64,000 bases of DNA from Panopea generosa (Eukaryota; Mollusca; Bivalvia; Adapedonta; Hiatellidae). A program made the translations under genes and the position numbers. The notes under the pieces were generated by a model. That model saw only the letters and a list, made by a program, of their open reading frames with translations. It was not told the origin of the DNA and made no database searches. Below, one piece after another: positions 1 to 12,885 of the stretch. Positions within the stretch are counted from its first letter, which is position 1. Each line of letters starts with the position of its first letter. Location of the stretch: assembly GCA_029582155.1 (NCBI GenBank), contig CM055896.1:23713184-23777183 (forward strand), in the 5' to 3' direction.

Positions 1-143
1 GCCACCATTCCAATATTTGTTGATCACTAGTAATGATGTTGCCTATCTATTCTTCGTCAAATGGATTAAATATGAATATAACTATATATCAGTTACAGTC
101 CTTGTTCTTACTTACCCCGTGTTTCACTTTACGCGGTGTACCC

Positions 144-770
144 TGCCTCATTGTAACCCAAACGTTTTTAAAATGAAACTGTACTACAACAATCGGATAG
201 AAGGCGTCATGCGGACAAAAGTCGACGTTTTTCTGATTTTTCTGCGGACAAAAGGCGTCATGCGGACAAAAGGCGTCATTTTTTAAAACTTTCTGCGAAC
301 AAAAGGCGTCATGCGAACAAAAGGCGTCATTTTTCTAAATTTCTACGGAAAAAAATCATCATGCGGACAAAAGGCGTCATTTTTCTATTTTTTCTGCGGA
401 CAAAAGGCATCATGCGGACAAAAGGCGTCATTTTTCTTTTTTTTCTGCGGACAAAAGGCGTCATGCGGACAAAAGGCGTCATTTTTTTCCAAATTTTCTG
501 CGGATAAAAGTTATCATGCCGACAAAAGGCGTCATTTTTCTATTTTTTCTCATTATAACCCAAACGTTTTTAAAATGAAGTTGTACTACAACAATCGGAA
601 AGAAGGCGTCATGCAGACAAAAGTCGACGTTTTTTTCTGATTTTTCTGCGGACAAAAGGCGTCATGCGGACAAAAGGCGTCATTTTTCTAAATTTCTGCG
701 GATTAAATGCATCATGTGGACAGAAGTCGACGTTTTTCTATTTTTTCTGCGGTCAAAAAAGGCAAAAATG
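144..770. repeat. Tandem repeat with a nested 400-bp duplication
   Basis: Short units of the form GCGGACAAAAGGCGTCAT recur about every 20 to 60 bases. The block beginning CATTGTAACCCAAACG near 149 recurs near 551 (CATTATAACCCAAACG), so a roughly 402-bp segment containing the short units is itself duplicated. Two short open frames here (17-286, 311-640) only translate the repeat and are not called as genes. Confidence 0.8.
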
Positions 771-2834
771 ACATTCCCAAAACAGATGTCTAAGTTTCAA
801 CATTCATAGCACAAAATCACATAAACTTATATGACATATGTTGCAAGTTTCAAGGCTTTAATAATATATTTAGCAAGGTTATTAATAATTGTTATATGTG
901 TCGCATTCAACAGTTCTATAAACGTGTACATATGTGTTCTTTTATAATAATAATTTCAATATGTATTTTTCTGATATGTGAAATATGTCGGGAAATCAAT
1001 ACGAATTGAAATAATCTTCGATTGCTTTGTAACACAATTCACAAATGGTTAATTTTCTGGCAATGTGTGTTTGTCTTCCCTGTTCTATGAGCAACAAGAC
1101 AGTCTAATTTTCGACATGGCATATCTAAATATTTTATTAATTATTTGACTAAGATATTTCGAATATCAAAAGTATCTTTTAACTCTTTAAAAGGACTTCA
1201 TAATCAGATATCGGTAATGTATCTACATAAAGGGATTTGGCTACCCATTGACTATCCCCTCTATTTTGACCACTCATTGAGGGGACTTGACCACTGGGCC
1301 ATATTTAGCCAAGGGGATTTTGACCATGATGTGGATTTTGAGCGTCCCCTTTTTTGCCATAATTTACATAAGCTTCAACAAGCTTGTTTGCACTTTGTAT
1401 GTCTGTTTTTTTCTATATTATGATGCCTAAAAGAAACACACCACTGTATATTAAATAATATGATTTTAGAGTTATTTTTTTGTATTATTTATTATTATAG
1501 TCATTAATATTAAAATCAGTACATAAGCATAATTATATTGGGATGCCAATCACTCTGCGGAAAATGTCAATATCATGCGCGTCTACCACTGTCCTCAATT
1601 GGCGATGCATGAAGCTGTTATAATATCTTGCAACGAGTACTAACTGTTATAACTATAGGGTGTGATTTATTCCGACGTCACAAAGTTGATATGACATATG
1701 ATATTTTGTCTGATGTTATGTCCGAAAATGATTGTAGAGTCTGTAGAGTCCGATCCGTATACGGAAATACGTTACTTTACGAAACACATTTTTTCTCTCG
1801 GCTGCCTCGATAAGCGTCCTTGTCAATGTTAACACGTTTGCTGAGGCATCTGCACCGTTCTTGTCGATATTATGCATGCTGTTCTCAGGTATCTATGTGT
1901 AGACTTTTGAAGGAAACTTTCAAGCTGTACTTTAACCGCTTCCTTTGTCCACCCAATGATATCATGCCTGTTGTGAGCTCCCTACAGAGGAGCTGCTTTG
2001 AAAGACATTCATCAGACAAACGGGAGGAATAGCGGACCAAGCGTACTTGGCATTAATGTAGTAAGATATGGAAGGACGGGAAATTGACCCTTTCCAGAAC
2101 CTCTTTGTCTGGAACCTTTGTTTCTGGGACCTCTGTGTCTGGAACCATTGTATGTGAAGGAGTTTGCGTGTTGTGAGGAAGTGGTTTATTCTCCGTGCGT
2201 GTCTGCTATAAATTGTTTATGTTTCACAGGCGTATACGTCTCACACACCAATTAATTTTGTACTGTTCTACATATAGAGACATGCACTTCTGGAACACTG
2301 GATACATTACCAATGGTTTTGAAAGTGCCTTATTCCCATAGATAGTCCTCTGTTGGTCCAAATATGCAGAAAAAAACATGGGGTTGACCAGGTTGCTTTT
2401 TCACAATTTCGATGGTTTGATGGCACCCCTTCATTTTTGACAATTCTGCCCATTTGTTGCAGTGTATCACTACGCATCTTTAAACTGTTATAGCATCATC
2501 AAACAGTTCCCAGGGTCACCCAAACTTTGCAGAAATCATGAAAATGTTCCAATGTTCCCATATGCACAAAGAAATATGACATTTTATGCATTTTTAAAAA
2601 AAAAATTACCCAACCGCTTTACACAGCTCTAATTTCTTGGGCGTAATAATCTTGCTACCGTCATGCAAGGGAGGTAATTGTTCAGTGAGACCTATAGCTG
2701 GGTTGTTAGTACAACAACTCTGTAAGCTTGAGTTTTGTGGTAGTTGAGATAACTCTACTCTCCGATGCTGTGAACTGAACTGGTTTTTGCTATCATGCAG
2801 TTAACTTCATAATCAATGTGTTCATATCTGGATA
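771..2834. other. AT-rich DNA without a recognisable gene
   Basis: Only short open frames (up to about 90 codons) with no family resemblance are present, and no RNA gene was recognised. I see nothing functional here. Confidence 0.5.
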
Positions 2835-3935
2835 GTAAACTACTATAACACAGATAGTATATGTAGTATAATACAGATAGTATATGTAGTATAACACAGA
2901 TAGTATATGCAGTATAACACAAACAGTATATGCAGTATAACACAGATAGTATATGTAGTATAACACAGATAGTATATGTAATATAACACATATAGTATAT
3001 GTAGTTTAACGCAGATAGTAAATGTAGTATAACACAGATAGCATATGAAGTATAACACAGATAGTATATGAAGTATAACACAGATAGTATATGTAGTATA
3101 ACACAAATAGTATTATGTAGTATAACACAGAAAGTATATGAAGTATAACGCATATAGTAAATGTAGTATTACGCAGATAGTATGTGTAGTATAACACAGA
3201 TAGTATATGACGTATAACGCAGATATTATATGTAGTATAACACAGAAAGTATATGTAGTATAACGCATATAGTATATGAAGTATAACACAGATAGTATAT
3301 GTAGTATAACACAGATAGTATATGTAGTATAACACAGATAGTATTATGTAGTATAACACAGAAAGTATATGAAGTATAACGCATATATTAAATGTAGTAT
3401 TACGCAGATAGTATGTGTAGTATAACGCAGATAGTATATGAAGTATAACACAGATAGTATATGTAGTATAACACAGAAAGTATATGTAGTATAACGCAGA
3501 TAGTATATGAAGTATAACACAGATAGTATATGTAGTATAACACAGAAAGTATATGTAGTATAACACATATAGTATATGTAGTATAACACAGATAGTTCAT
3601 GTAGTATAACACAGATAGTAGATGCAGTATAACACAGATAGTATATGCAGCATAACACAGATGGTATATGCAGTATAACACAGATATTATATGCAGAATA
3701 ACACATAAAGTATATGTAGTATAACACAGATAGTATATGCAGTATAACACAGATAGTATATATAGTGTAACACAGATAGTATTATGTAGTATAACACATA
3801 TAGTATATGTAGTATAACACAGATAGTTTATGTAGTATAACACAGATAGTATGTGTAGTATAACACAGACAGTATGTTTAATTTAACACTGACAATATGT
3901 GTAGAATAACACAGATAGTATGTGTAATATAACAC
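2835..3935. repeat. 23-bp minisatellite array, copy 1
   Basis: About 48 copies of a 23-bp unit close to GTATATGTAGTATAACACAG+ATA run without interruption. All long minus-strand frames here (repeating CYTTYTICVILHILSVLY-like peptides) are translations of the unit. The same family recurs at 7925-9150 in the same orientation. Confidence 0.9.
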
Positions 3936-6900
3936 ATCGATGGCTTGGCACAAGACTGGATTAAGTCACTTTTTGAAAACTGATTATATTCTTTAATATT
4001 TGGATAAGAAGGATATAACAAAGTATATTTATACTTAATCATACATGCATTTATGCTATGTAATTTAATTTACATTTTTATCACTGGAAATAGTGTATTT
4101 GAGAAGTAGACTCATTTTGCACTAAATATCTTGGCGTAAGACAAGTCAAACTCAACTAAGACCTATTTTGCATTAAATATTTCAGTGCAAGACAAGACCA
4201 AGTTGAGTTGGGCTTGTCTTGCACTGATACATTAAGAGTCATTATGGACCAACTAGAGTATTTTAAGTCTTGAACTAAATTGTTTTTATGTGAAATAGGT
4301 TCAACTTAGTACAGAACTCTGACTTTTTAAGATTTTTGAAGATAAGAATTATATACTTTCAAAGTGTTTTTTTAACACTTCAAATCAAAATTGACATTAT
4401 GACTGTACAGTCAGTTTTGGTAACTAGAAATGATTTCATTGGCTTCTGCCATTAAAATAATAATTAGGTTAATAAATAATAAGATATAATTATAATCATG
4501 CAAACAAGAAGATTTTTTTCAAATTAAATATTCTGAACTAGATGCTAGCCTATCTCAAATAGGAAATAAAATGTTATTGAGTATTACAATATAGATTAAT
4601 TATTTTTTCGATTGAAATAATATTTTTAAAGATAAATCGCCTGCTTTTAATCATTTTTTTCTTTAACAATGCTATTTTTATAACTTTACCCAGTACAGCT
4701 TAAAATCACCCAGGCTATATCCATTTATCTAACAATAAAGTACTGGCTATACCTATAAACTACACCTATATCACACTGGGTATAATAAGTCTATTGATAT
4801 ACCTCTACCCACCCCCAACTCAGACTTGTGGCTCAGAATGAGGTAAAATTGATGGTAGACTGAAATATTTGACTAGTGACAACCCCTGTGTTCCTGGGTA
4901 AGGTTAAACTCACTGTCAATCTCTGCAGAGGAGTAGGGATCCTCTGAATTGGTGTCATGTTCATTTTATCATTTCTTGTAATGTTCATTATTGTGGTTAA
5001 ATTACCAGCCCCTGTGTGGTTCTTGTGAGCTATATGAGTGATGACAAGGAAAGGATCACTGTTGCTTGTGCATGTCGTAAGAAGCGACAATTTGAGTAAT
5101 ACAACAGAATTTGCTGAAACTCTGCAGTTCTGCAGGTATGAAGGTTCTAATTTTATTCTGCATATTCATTTGTTGATGTGACATTTTCCATCTATGTGTT
5201 AATTTGTTGTTTTTGTACATGTAGATTAAACATGGTATCATCTTTCCTATTGGCATCGAATAACCTACAATGTGTTGGTACACCGTAAAACCTTATTCAT
5301 TCATTCATTTTGACTAGTGACTTATATTTAGAGACCGACAGCTTTGGAGGCCTTTTACCATTATACAACAATAATAAACAAAGGTTTATGTCAAAATTAT
5401 AACAACACAAAATTATTTCTTTTTTGTCTTTTCTTAACTGAAGGTCATTTTAAAGGAATTTATAAATGTAAAAGGCAATTTCATTTGTCCTTGACATGAT
5501 ATGCCTTCTGGCCATGGAAGAATCTGTTGAAGGCCTAAACAGGCTCATTGTCTTAAATTTCCCGCCCTTTACCAAATTATTTGTTTTGATGTGAATTTTT
5601 TGCTTTTAATGTATTTTCCACTGTCCATTTGCATCACAACTTTTTAGAAGCTAAAGCAGGAGCATAAATCACACCTGTCCTTTTAAGCTTGCGAAAGGCA
5701 ATGTTAAATTGGTAGTCGAAGATATCGACACACTTGAACCTGGCTCTAGATACCATTTGTTTGAAACTTAAATATTGGCAGTATTGTGAATTCTATTAGA
5801 AACTCATTTATAAAACTATGTTCCTTAACTTGAGCTACCTGATCTGGAGAAATACTATTAAGCCTATTAGTGTACTTTCCTGCTTTAGTCAGGTGTGTCT
5901 ACACCAGATATTTTGTTTCAAGTAAATCCACACTTTTTTAAAGCAATGTCTACCATTGCATGATCTTTATCTGGTAAATCCAAGAGAAATGTTTTGCATT
6001 ACAGGAACAAATTGACCTTCAACTTCGAAATGCCATTTTCTGGAATTGATGAAAAAAAATTTTTCCCCCATCTGATATGATTTGTTGTCATGCTGACTGA
6101 TCGGGTTGTGCTATCTGCTATATTGCTATAGATTCTTCTCGAGTTCTTTTTTCATTCACAATGTTACTTCTTAAATTTTCTATTAATTTTGTTTTCTTCA
6201 TTGTGGATAACATATTGACACTATTTCCAGATCATCTTTACTTAGATCCATTTCTCCACTTATCAACACTTCAATATCGAAATTTATTGTTTTTGTGGCT
6301 TAAACTTGTATGCTCAGAATTAGTTACTTCAGTTTCCATGGTAAAATCGTTTGCTTAGAAGTTTAATATATGTAAGTGTTTGGAATAGATTAAGACTATA
6401 GCATGCTTTTCATGAGGCATAATGGAACATCATCATCAGTTCAGATTATGTCAATATGTCAACAGATATATTTGGTTTATTTATTAAACTCCTCGTTATT
6501 ACTCTTTCAATGCCAGAACCATTTAATTCTAGTTCTGATTAAAAAGTTTCTGGTTTAGAAAAAATATAAGCATTGACCAATGCAATTGTATGGCACTTTA
6601 CCTCAGGAATAGACACTGTACTTGTAGAGATGAATAATCATCTTTATCAGAAGTTTCTTACAAATAATTATTGAACTATCACAATCTGATAAACCTGGTT
6701 CGTAAATTTGTGTCAATTAAGGTGACAAATTTTCATTAAAGTTGTTGTTAATAACATGAGTATTTGCCCTCGAGTATTTCAGAGAAATCATCAAAGTCAC
6801 TATAGACTCATCATTGTTTATAGCATTTTTCGAAAGTGTAATTTGTGTGACTTCAAATACTAATGTTTCATGGTTTGGTAAAACAGTAAAGGCTCAATGT

Positions 6901-7921
6901 CTAACAATTAACAGAAAAAGAGCCTTCAAGTTTATGTAATTGAACCTATAAATTCATTTCCAATAGTAAATTCGCATAAAGATTCAAACACATGGTATCC
7001 AAAGCCAGGTTTTTATGTGTGCCTAAAACATATTACTTATATTTGTCAATACTAATGCACAATATCTGGGAAGGATCTAGTATATTTAGGGGGAAGGGTG
7101 TAACTTAAATTTAAAGAGACTAAAAAGTTTGCCATATTCAAATATGTACAAAACACATCATATATAATGCAACTACTAAACCATATTATTGGAGGGGGAG
7201 GGGGATATAAGACAGACAGTTTTCTCCACCACCATCTTCTGTAAACATGTTACAGTGTTATTATATAAAATTATCCTTTTGTAATCTATCAATCAAGACT
7301 TATATTATGTTTGATACCATAGTCACACAGTTTAATACTTAAAATTGAAAATCTTTGATAAACAAACAATTTTAGTATTATTTTAAGTTTATTTTTATCT
7401 TTTCTTTCAGCTCTTACTCTTACTTTACTATCTTTTTTTCTTTCGAATTTATTTGTTTGACAACTACGACACTCAATATGTTCTTTGTTGTAAGGGGAGG
7501 GCTAAATTAAATGTTGGAATAACTTGTGCCCCAACCCCATTTCTAAATTATCAATAGAGTTAAAATATATTAAACCACTGCAATTATAAACTCTTTTCAA
7601 AACAACACAAGTCTATCTGATGCTTTAAATATTGGTATAGTAGAATATTTCACTGCAAGACCAGACCAACTCTACTTGGACCTGTTTTAAGTAATATAAT
7701 TTAAACGCAAGATAAGACCAACTCTACTTGCTGTTTTGCGTCTATGAAAACTTGTTTAATTAGATAGACATTTTTGTTTCTTAGCAACAATATTAAAATA
7801 AGTAAGAATAAAAGTCTATTATTTTAACAAGATTTGTATTTCTAAGTGCTTTATTCAAATATGTAAAAAAGTGATTTTGTGAAAAATAGTGAGTTTGAAC
7901 AGTCTTGCGCCAAGCCATCGA
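3936..7921. other. AT-rich segment between two 23-bp arrays, with decayed coding traces
   Basis: The segment is bracketed by inverted copies of a 24-base motif (3935-3958, ATCGATGGCTTGGCACAAGA; reverse complement at 7900-7925). On the minus strand between about 6345 and 5600, short stretches in shifting frames read like broken coding sequence, for example about 40 codons around 5745-5625 including ARFKCVDIFDYQFNIAFR. They are interrupted by stops and I do not recognise the family. The segment could be a mobile element carrying minisatellite ends, but no transposase is visible. Confidence 0.35.
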
Positions 7922-7924
7922 CAT

Positions 7925-9150
7925 GTAGTACGTTTAATATAACTCAAATAGTATGTGTAGTATAACACAGATAGTATGTGTAATACAACACATATAGTAT
8001 GTTCAATATAACACAGAAAGTATGTGTAGTATAACACAGAGAGTATATGAAGTATAACACAGATAGTATATGTAGTATACCACAAGTTATATGTGTTGTA
8101 TTAACACAGATAGTATGTGTTGTATAACACAGATAGTATTTGTAATATAACACAGATAGTATGTGTAATATAACACAGATAGTATGTTTGATATAACACA
8201 GATAGTATATGTAGTATAACACAGATAGAATGTGTAATACAACACCGATAGTATGTGTAATACAACACAGATAAAATGTGTAGTATAACACATTTAATAT
8301 GTATAATACAACGCAGATAATATACCAAGTATAACACTGACAATATGTGTAGTATAACACAGATAGTATGTGTGACAAAACGCAGATAGTATGTGTACTA
8401 TAACACAGATAGTATGTTTAATATAACACAGATAGTATATGTAGTATAACACAGATATAATGTGTAAACCAACACAGTATTATGTGTTGTATTAACACAG
8501 ATAGTATGTGTTGTATAACACAGATAGTATTTGTAATATAACACAGATAGTAAGTGTAATACAACACAGATGGTATGTGTAATGCAACACAGATAGTATG
8601 TGAGGTATATCACAGATAGTGTGTGTAGTATACATTGTACCACAGATATATAATGTGTAATATAACACATATATTATGTTTAATATAACACATATAAAAT
8701 TTGAAGTAATACACATATAGTATGTGAAGTATAACACAGATGGTATGTGTAGTATAACATATAATGTATGTGTGGTATAACACTGATAATATTGTAGTAT
8801 AACACAGATAATATGTGTAGTATAACAATGGCGATATGTGTAGTATAAGACAGATATTACGTGTAGTATAACACTGAATAACACTGATAGTATGTTTGAT
8901 ATAAAACAGATAATATGTGTAATATAACACTGATAACATGTGTATATAACACAGAAATTACGTGTAGTATAACACAGACAGTATGTGCAGTATACATTGT
9001 ACCGCAGATATTATATGATGTATAACACATATAGTATGTGTAGCATAACGCCTATAGTATGTGTTGTATGACATTTATAATATGTGTAGTATAACACTGA
9101 TACGATGTGCAGTATAACGCAGATAGTATGTGTGGTATATATGTGTCGAC
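7925..9150. repeat. 23-bp minisatellite array, copy 2
   Basis: This array has the same unit as 2835-3935 but is more diverged, with GTATGTGTAGTATAACACAG as the commonest form and insertions such as TACATTGTACC near 8631 and 8992. It has the same orientation as copy 1. Minus-strand frames in it are repeat translations. Confidence 0.88.
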
Positions 9151-9289
9151 GCAATTTGCAGAAACAAATTAGAGAACTGATTGCATTTAAGAGAAACATC
9201 ATAACAAATAAGTTACACTTATAAAGTGGCTTTCTATTGCATAATATATTTCGTCAAAACATTCAGCAAATATTACTAACATATTATAT

Positions 9290-9850
9290 CAAAAAGGCAG
9301 GTCACAATTTACCAATATTTCATGAATAAAGATTATATTCCAACGTCTAAAACAAAATGGGAGAATTATTTAAATATTCGAATTAATCTGAGAGATAGTA
9401 AGTATTACGATCTTCCTTTCAACGTCACTAAAGACACAAATTTACAATGGTTCCAATTTAGAACTAATCACAGAATTCTTGGAACACATTGCTTAAAAAA
9501 TGAAGGTTAAAGAATCAGATGTATGCTCATTTTGTCAAAGAGAAACCGAAACTATTTAACATATATTTATTGATTGCATAGTAACACAACAATTCTTTAA
9601 AAAATTTGAAAATTATCTGAATGAAAAGTGTAATACAATAAATACTGACTGGTCTTCAATCATTATATTTGGCAGTAGAAAAAAATCGAAACTGTTTTGA
9701 ATAGGCTGCTGTATACTGCTAAACATTTCATATACTGCCAAAAATTGAAAAATATTATTCCTAATTCTAAACCATTCAAACACTATATTAAAATGTTGTA
9801 TGAAACAGAACGATGTATTGCCAAAAATGGAAAAAAATGATTTGTTATGG
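9290..9850 (+). pseudogene. Non-LTR retrotransposon (LINE) 3' end, reverse-transcriptase C-terminal zinc-binding region
   Basis: The frame 9322-9510 (62 codons, ending in TNHRILGTHCLKNEG) is followed, after a shift at a run of A residues near 9495, by a second stretch with a Cys-X2-Cys motif (CSFCQRETETI) and then a downstream HIFIDC. This layout is typical of the zinc-binding domain at the C-terminus of LINE reverse transcriptases (zf-RVT type). At least two stops (a TAA just after ETETI, and a TGA near 9699) and one frameshift break the frame, and the upstream catalytic part is absent. It is a dead, 5'-truncated copy; the LINE clade cannot be assigned. Confidence 0.7.
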
Positions 9851-10553
9851 AACTTTTACATTTTTCTTATATCTTAGAAATGAAGAATAATAAGTGTATA
9901 CAAGGTTTCACAGATTAATGAATGATAAAAGATGCCCTTCCAATTTTGTGGAGATAGTCCTTGAATGAAAATCTCTTGTTGCTGTTATTTTGTGGGGGGG
10001 AAATACTTTTATAATTCTTTTTATAATCATCCAACGTCTGTTTTATTTCTCATTAAACGAAACGGAAAATGTTTATATACTTTACAATTTCGTAACATGT
10101 TATAGTACGCATTTGTGAAACCAGATTTTGCAATAATAAAAGATACTCTTTTTCACGAATGGAATCATTATAATTATAAGGGACCGTTGAGCTTCTGTTT
10201 TGGGGATGCGTTTTTTTTTTAAATTGGGGACATTTGTTTGGTTTCAGGATCGAACGTTGATACCTATATCTCATCAACTGTCATTATTTTTTATAAATAT
10301 TCCATATCATATTTACCATGGTTCTTTAGAAATCGTGTAGCCGCCTTAATTTGTCTAAGGGACAAGTCATTACAAAAAAGTATTCTACCTTCAAAATAAA
10401 CAATTAAAAAAATTAAGGTTCCCTACATACAATTGAAAATACAAGATATACAGTTAATGTACTTGGACATTTTCCACCAAACTTATAAGTTATAACACTA
10501 CATTTTTTATATCCAAGTTAAAGAATCTGTTCAAATGCCTCACCAATACGGTA

Positions 10554-10727
10554 ATGCAACTCCATGCTCAAATTCTAGAAGCATTCCTATTGGACCCCGC
10601 ATCATGGTGGCGCCCAACAATAGCACTTCCCGATGAAATGTCCGGTTTAGTTGCTAAATCTCCAACACTTATGCGTCAAGCCACATCTAGAATCGTTTTG
10701 GACCTAGATATGATTCTAGCGTTTTGA
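10554..10727 (+). CDS. Unrecognised 57-codon ORF, possible exon
   Basis: An uninterrupted frame runs from about 10500 to a TGA at 10725-10727, with a first ATG at 10554. It is richer in G+C than its surroundings and contains LEAFLLDPASWWRPTIALPD, which does not look like random AT-rich translation. The frame is open upstream of the ATG to a pyrimidine-rich stretch ending in AAG near 10517, so it could be a terminal exon or a fragment of an old mobile element. I do not recognise a family, and nothing else around it supports a gene. Confidence 0.22.
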   Translation: MQLHAQILEAFLLDPASWWRPTIALPDEMSGLVAKSPTLMRQATSRIVLDLDMILAF

Positions 10728-11051
10728 CGCTGAATCTGTTGTACCATGTATCAATATTGCAGGGTTCTTTTCAAAGCTTTTTTTTCACAATAATTATGTT
10801 TTCATAATGTAAGACACAGATTTTTGTTTATTTATTTTTCGGCAAAACACAAACTTGTATCGCGTACCACTGTTCTAAAGACATTGTGAAGTGAAAACAG
10901 CTTGATAATATACGCTGCGCACAGTGAATACATATTGACGTCACAAATAACGTTATAATGTTCTGCTGACATCACTTTATGAAAGCAGTGTGGGTGGATG
11001 GGATGTAATTGCTACGAAAATATGGGGTGCCGTTTTACTATTTAAGCTCAA

Positions 11052-11210
11052 TAAGTGATATCACTCATTCGAATAGGTGATATCACTTATTCGAATGAGT
11101 GATATAACTTATACCAATGAGTGATATCACCAATTCGAATGAGTGATATCACCTATTCGAAACGAATCAATGATATCACTTATTCGAATAGGTGATATCA
11201 CTTATTCGAT
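11052..11210. repeat. Palindromic GATATC/TTCGAA array, block 1
   Basis: Repeated units of ATTCGAATAGGTGATATCAC and its reverse complement alternate, so almost every unit is self-complementary and the block could fold into several hairpins. A related block lies at 11523-11655. Confidence 0.8.
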
Positions 11211-11522
11211 TTATCAAGCAAGAAAAAAACAGACTGATCCATGCTTAAATGATTCAGCAGTGAATACATGATGAAAATGATTCAGCAGATATATATATAT
11301 ATATGTGATCCAGCAGTGAATATATGACCCTCAGCCGCCAAAATAAATGATCTTATAAAATGATTAAAGAATAAATCAATATATGTTCTACATTCACAAT
11401 AATATTTATTTTATTGTTTTACACAATATATTTAATATTTCCATTTTATTCTCGTTATAGATCTACATCTATATTTCATTGAATATATTAGCATCCTTGT
11501 GAGAAATCATTGTCTATATTCA

Positions 11523-11655
11523 TTTCGAATAAGTGATATAACCTATTCGAATAAGTGACACCACTCATTCGTTTCGAATGGATGATATCACTTATTCGAA
11601 TAGGTGATATCATTTATTTGTCACCTATTCGAATGAATGATATCACTTATTGAAG
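11523..11655. repeat. Palindromic GATATC/TTCGAA array, block 2
   Basis: This is the same family of alternating self-complementary units as 11052-11210, about 310 bp downstream. The two blocks bracket an AT-rich spacer containing a short (AT)n tract. Confidence 0.8.
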
Positions 11656-11711
11656 TTAAATAGTAAAAATCCATCAGAGCATAAAAAAAATGAATATGTA
11701 AAGTAGTAGCT

Positions 11712-11865
11712 ATTTTCGAAAACTTGACAAACATATATATGTACGGTTTGTTGAGGGATGGACCACCCCGACCCTCAAAAACCTTTTACGTGGTGATTAA
11801 ATGGATCACTTTTTATTGATTGAAAGTAAAAAAAAAAGAAAAAAAGGCCAGGTCGCCGCTATTGT
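11712..11865 (+). repeat. Interspersed repeat, copy A
   Basis: The stretch containing CGGTTTGTTGA, CCACCCCGACCCTCA and GTGATTAAATGGATC, followed by an A-rich tract, is repeated in inverted orientation at 56585-56745. A dispersed short element with an A-rich tail is likely; the class is unresolved. Confidence 0.6.
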
Positions 11866-12114
11866 AAAAATACAAACATCAGAAATACTAAAATATAAAT
11901 AATTTTTACGAATAAACAAATTGCCATGCGGTGATGTTCTAGAATACTACCATTTCTTCTTTTCCAACTGCATCTGTAGTTAATGGCATTTATTTCCGAC
12001 AAATTTGTTCGTAAGAATTCTTCAAGTTATGTATTGTGTCTTGAGGATTAATGACATACTTAAGTTGCTTATACAGCATTATTACTACATGTATACTGAT
12101 ATTGGAACACTAGA

Positions 12115-12475
12115 CAGACAATACCTACGCATTTGCTACACACATGAGCTTGGCATAGTTGATATTTCACACCTTTGTTCATTATTTTACCCCGTACTGC
12201 ATCCATTTCATTAATGTCCGCATTGTTATCTGACATAATCAGTTATATCGTCCAAGTAGCTTATATGTCATAAATATTGTATTTTCTTGTCGTGGAAGAT
12301 AATACTACTGTATTCCAATCATTCTCTGTTTAGTATTGTCATCAATAGTTTAAGCTGATTACGGTGATAGAAAGATAGAAAGATACTGATATGACAAATA
12401 ATGCATACATATTTTATAGTATCGGTGCAGGTTTAATTAAGTAAATAGACATATATGACATATACTAGTACAGAC
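12115..12475. repeat. Dispersed repeat, copy A
   Basis: About 360 bp matches 23165-23525 in the same orientation, with shared blocks such as TCCATTTCATTAATGTCCGC, CTCTGTTTAGTATTGTCATC and AAATAATGCATACAT. The copies differ by scattered substitutions and small indels. The copy contains no coding potential. Confidence 0.7.
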
Positions 12476-12885
12476 TGATGGGTGTTCATGACTTTTCTAT
12501 CTTAACGAATAACTCTTATTATTAGTTAAAGAAGATGGATGTGTACATCCCTAGTTGATTTAACATAATACTGAATATTTATTTGAACAACATGTAACTA
12601 ACACAAAAACTAGCGATATTATTCCGTACTGTGGAGAATCATATCACGTGATAGCAGACATTTGATAACGGAAAGTTCAATTTGGTTATTCCTATGTAAG
12701 ACTTGTAGCCCTAATTCACTAAAACTAATGAAACATCTGTGATGTGAATATAGTTATTCGGTCTTGATTTGTTTCAATGATTTTTATTGAAATTAAAAAA
12801 ATACATTTGTTTCTCCTCACGATTTAATCATGAGGAAGCAATATATAGCAAATGTACAACATTGAAGTACCACAATAAATCAAAA

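Noticed and set aside
2755..3843. Minus-strand membrane-like repeat protein at 2.8-3.8 kb
   Set aside because: Hydrophobic repeat peptides arise in all three frames from the 23-bp unit; there is no independent coding signal.
4833..5283. Two overlapping minus-strand ORFs of 85 and 75 codons
   Set aside because: No family resemblance, overlapping in different frames, no promoter or splice context.
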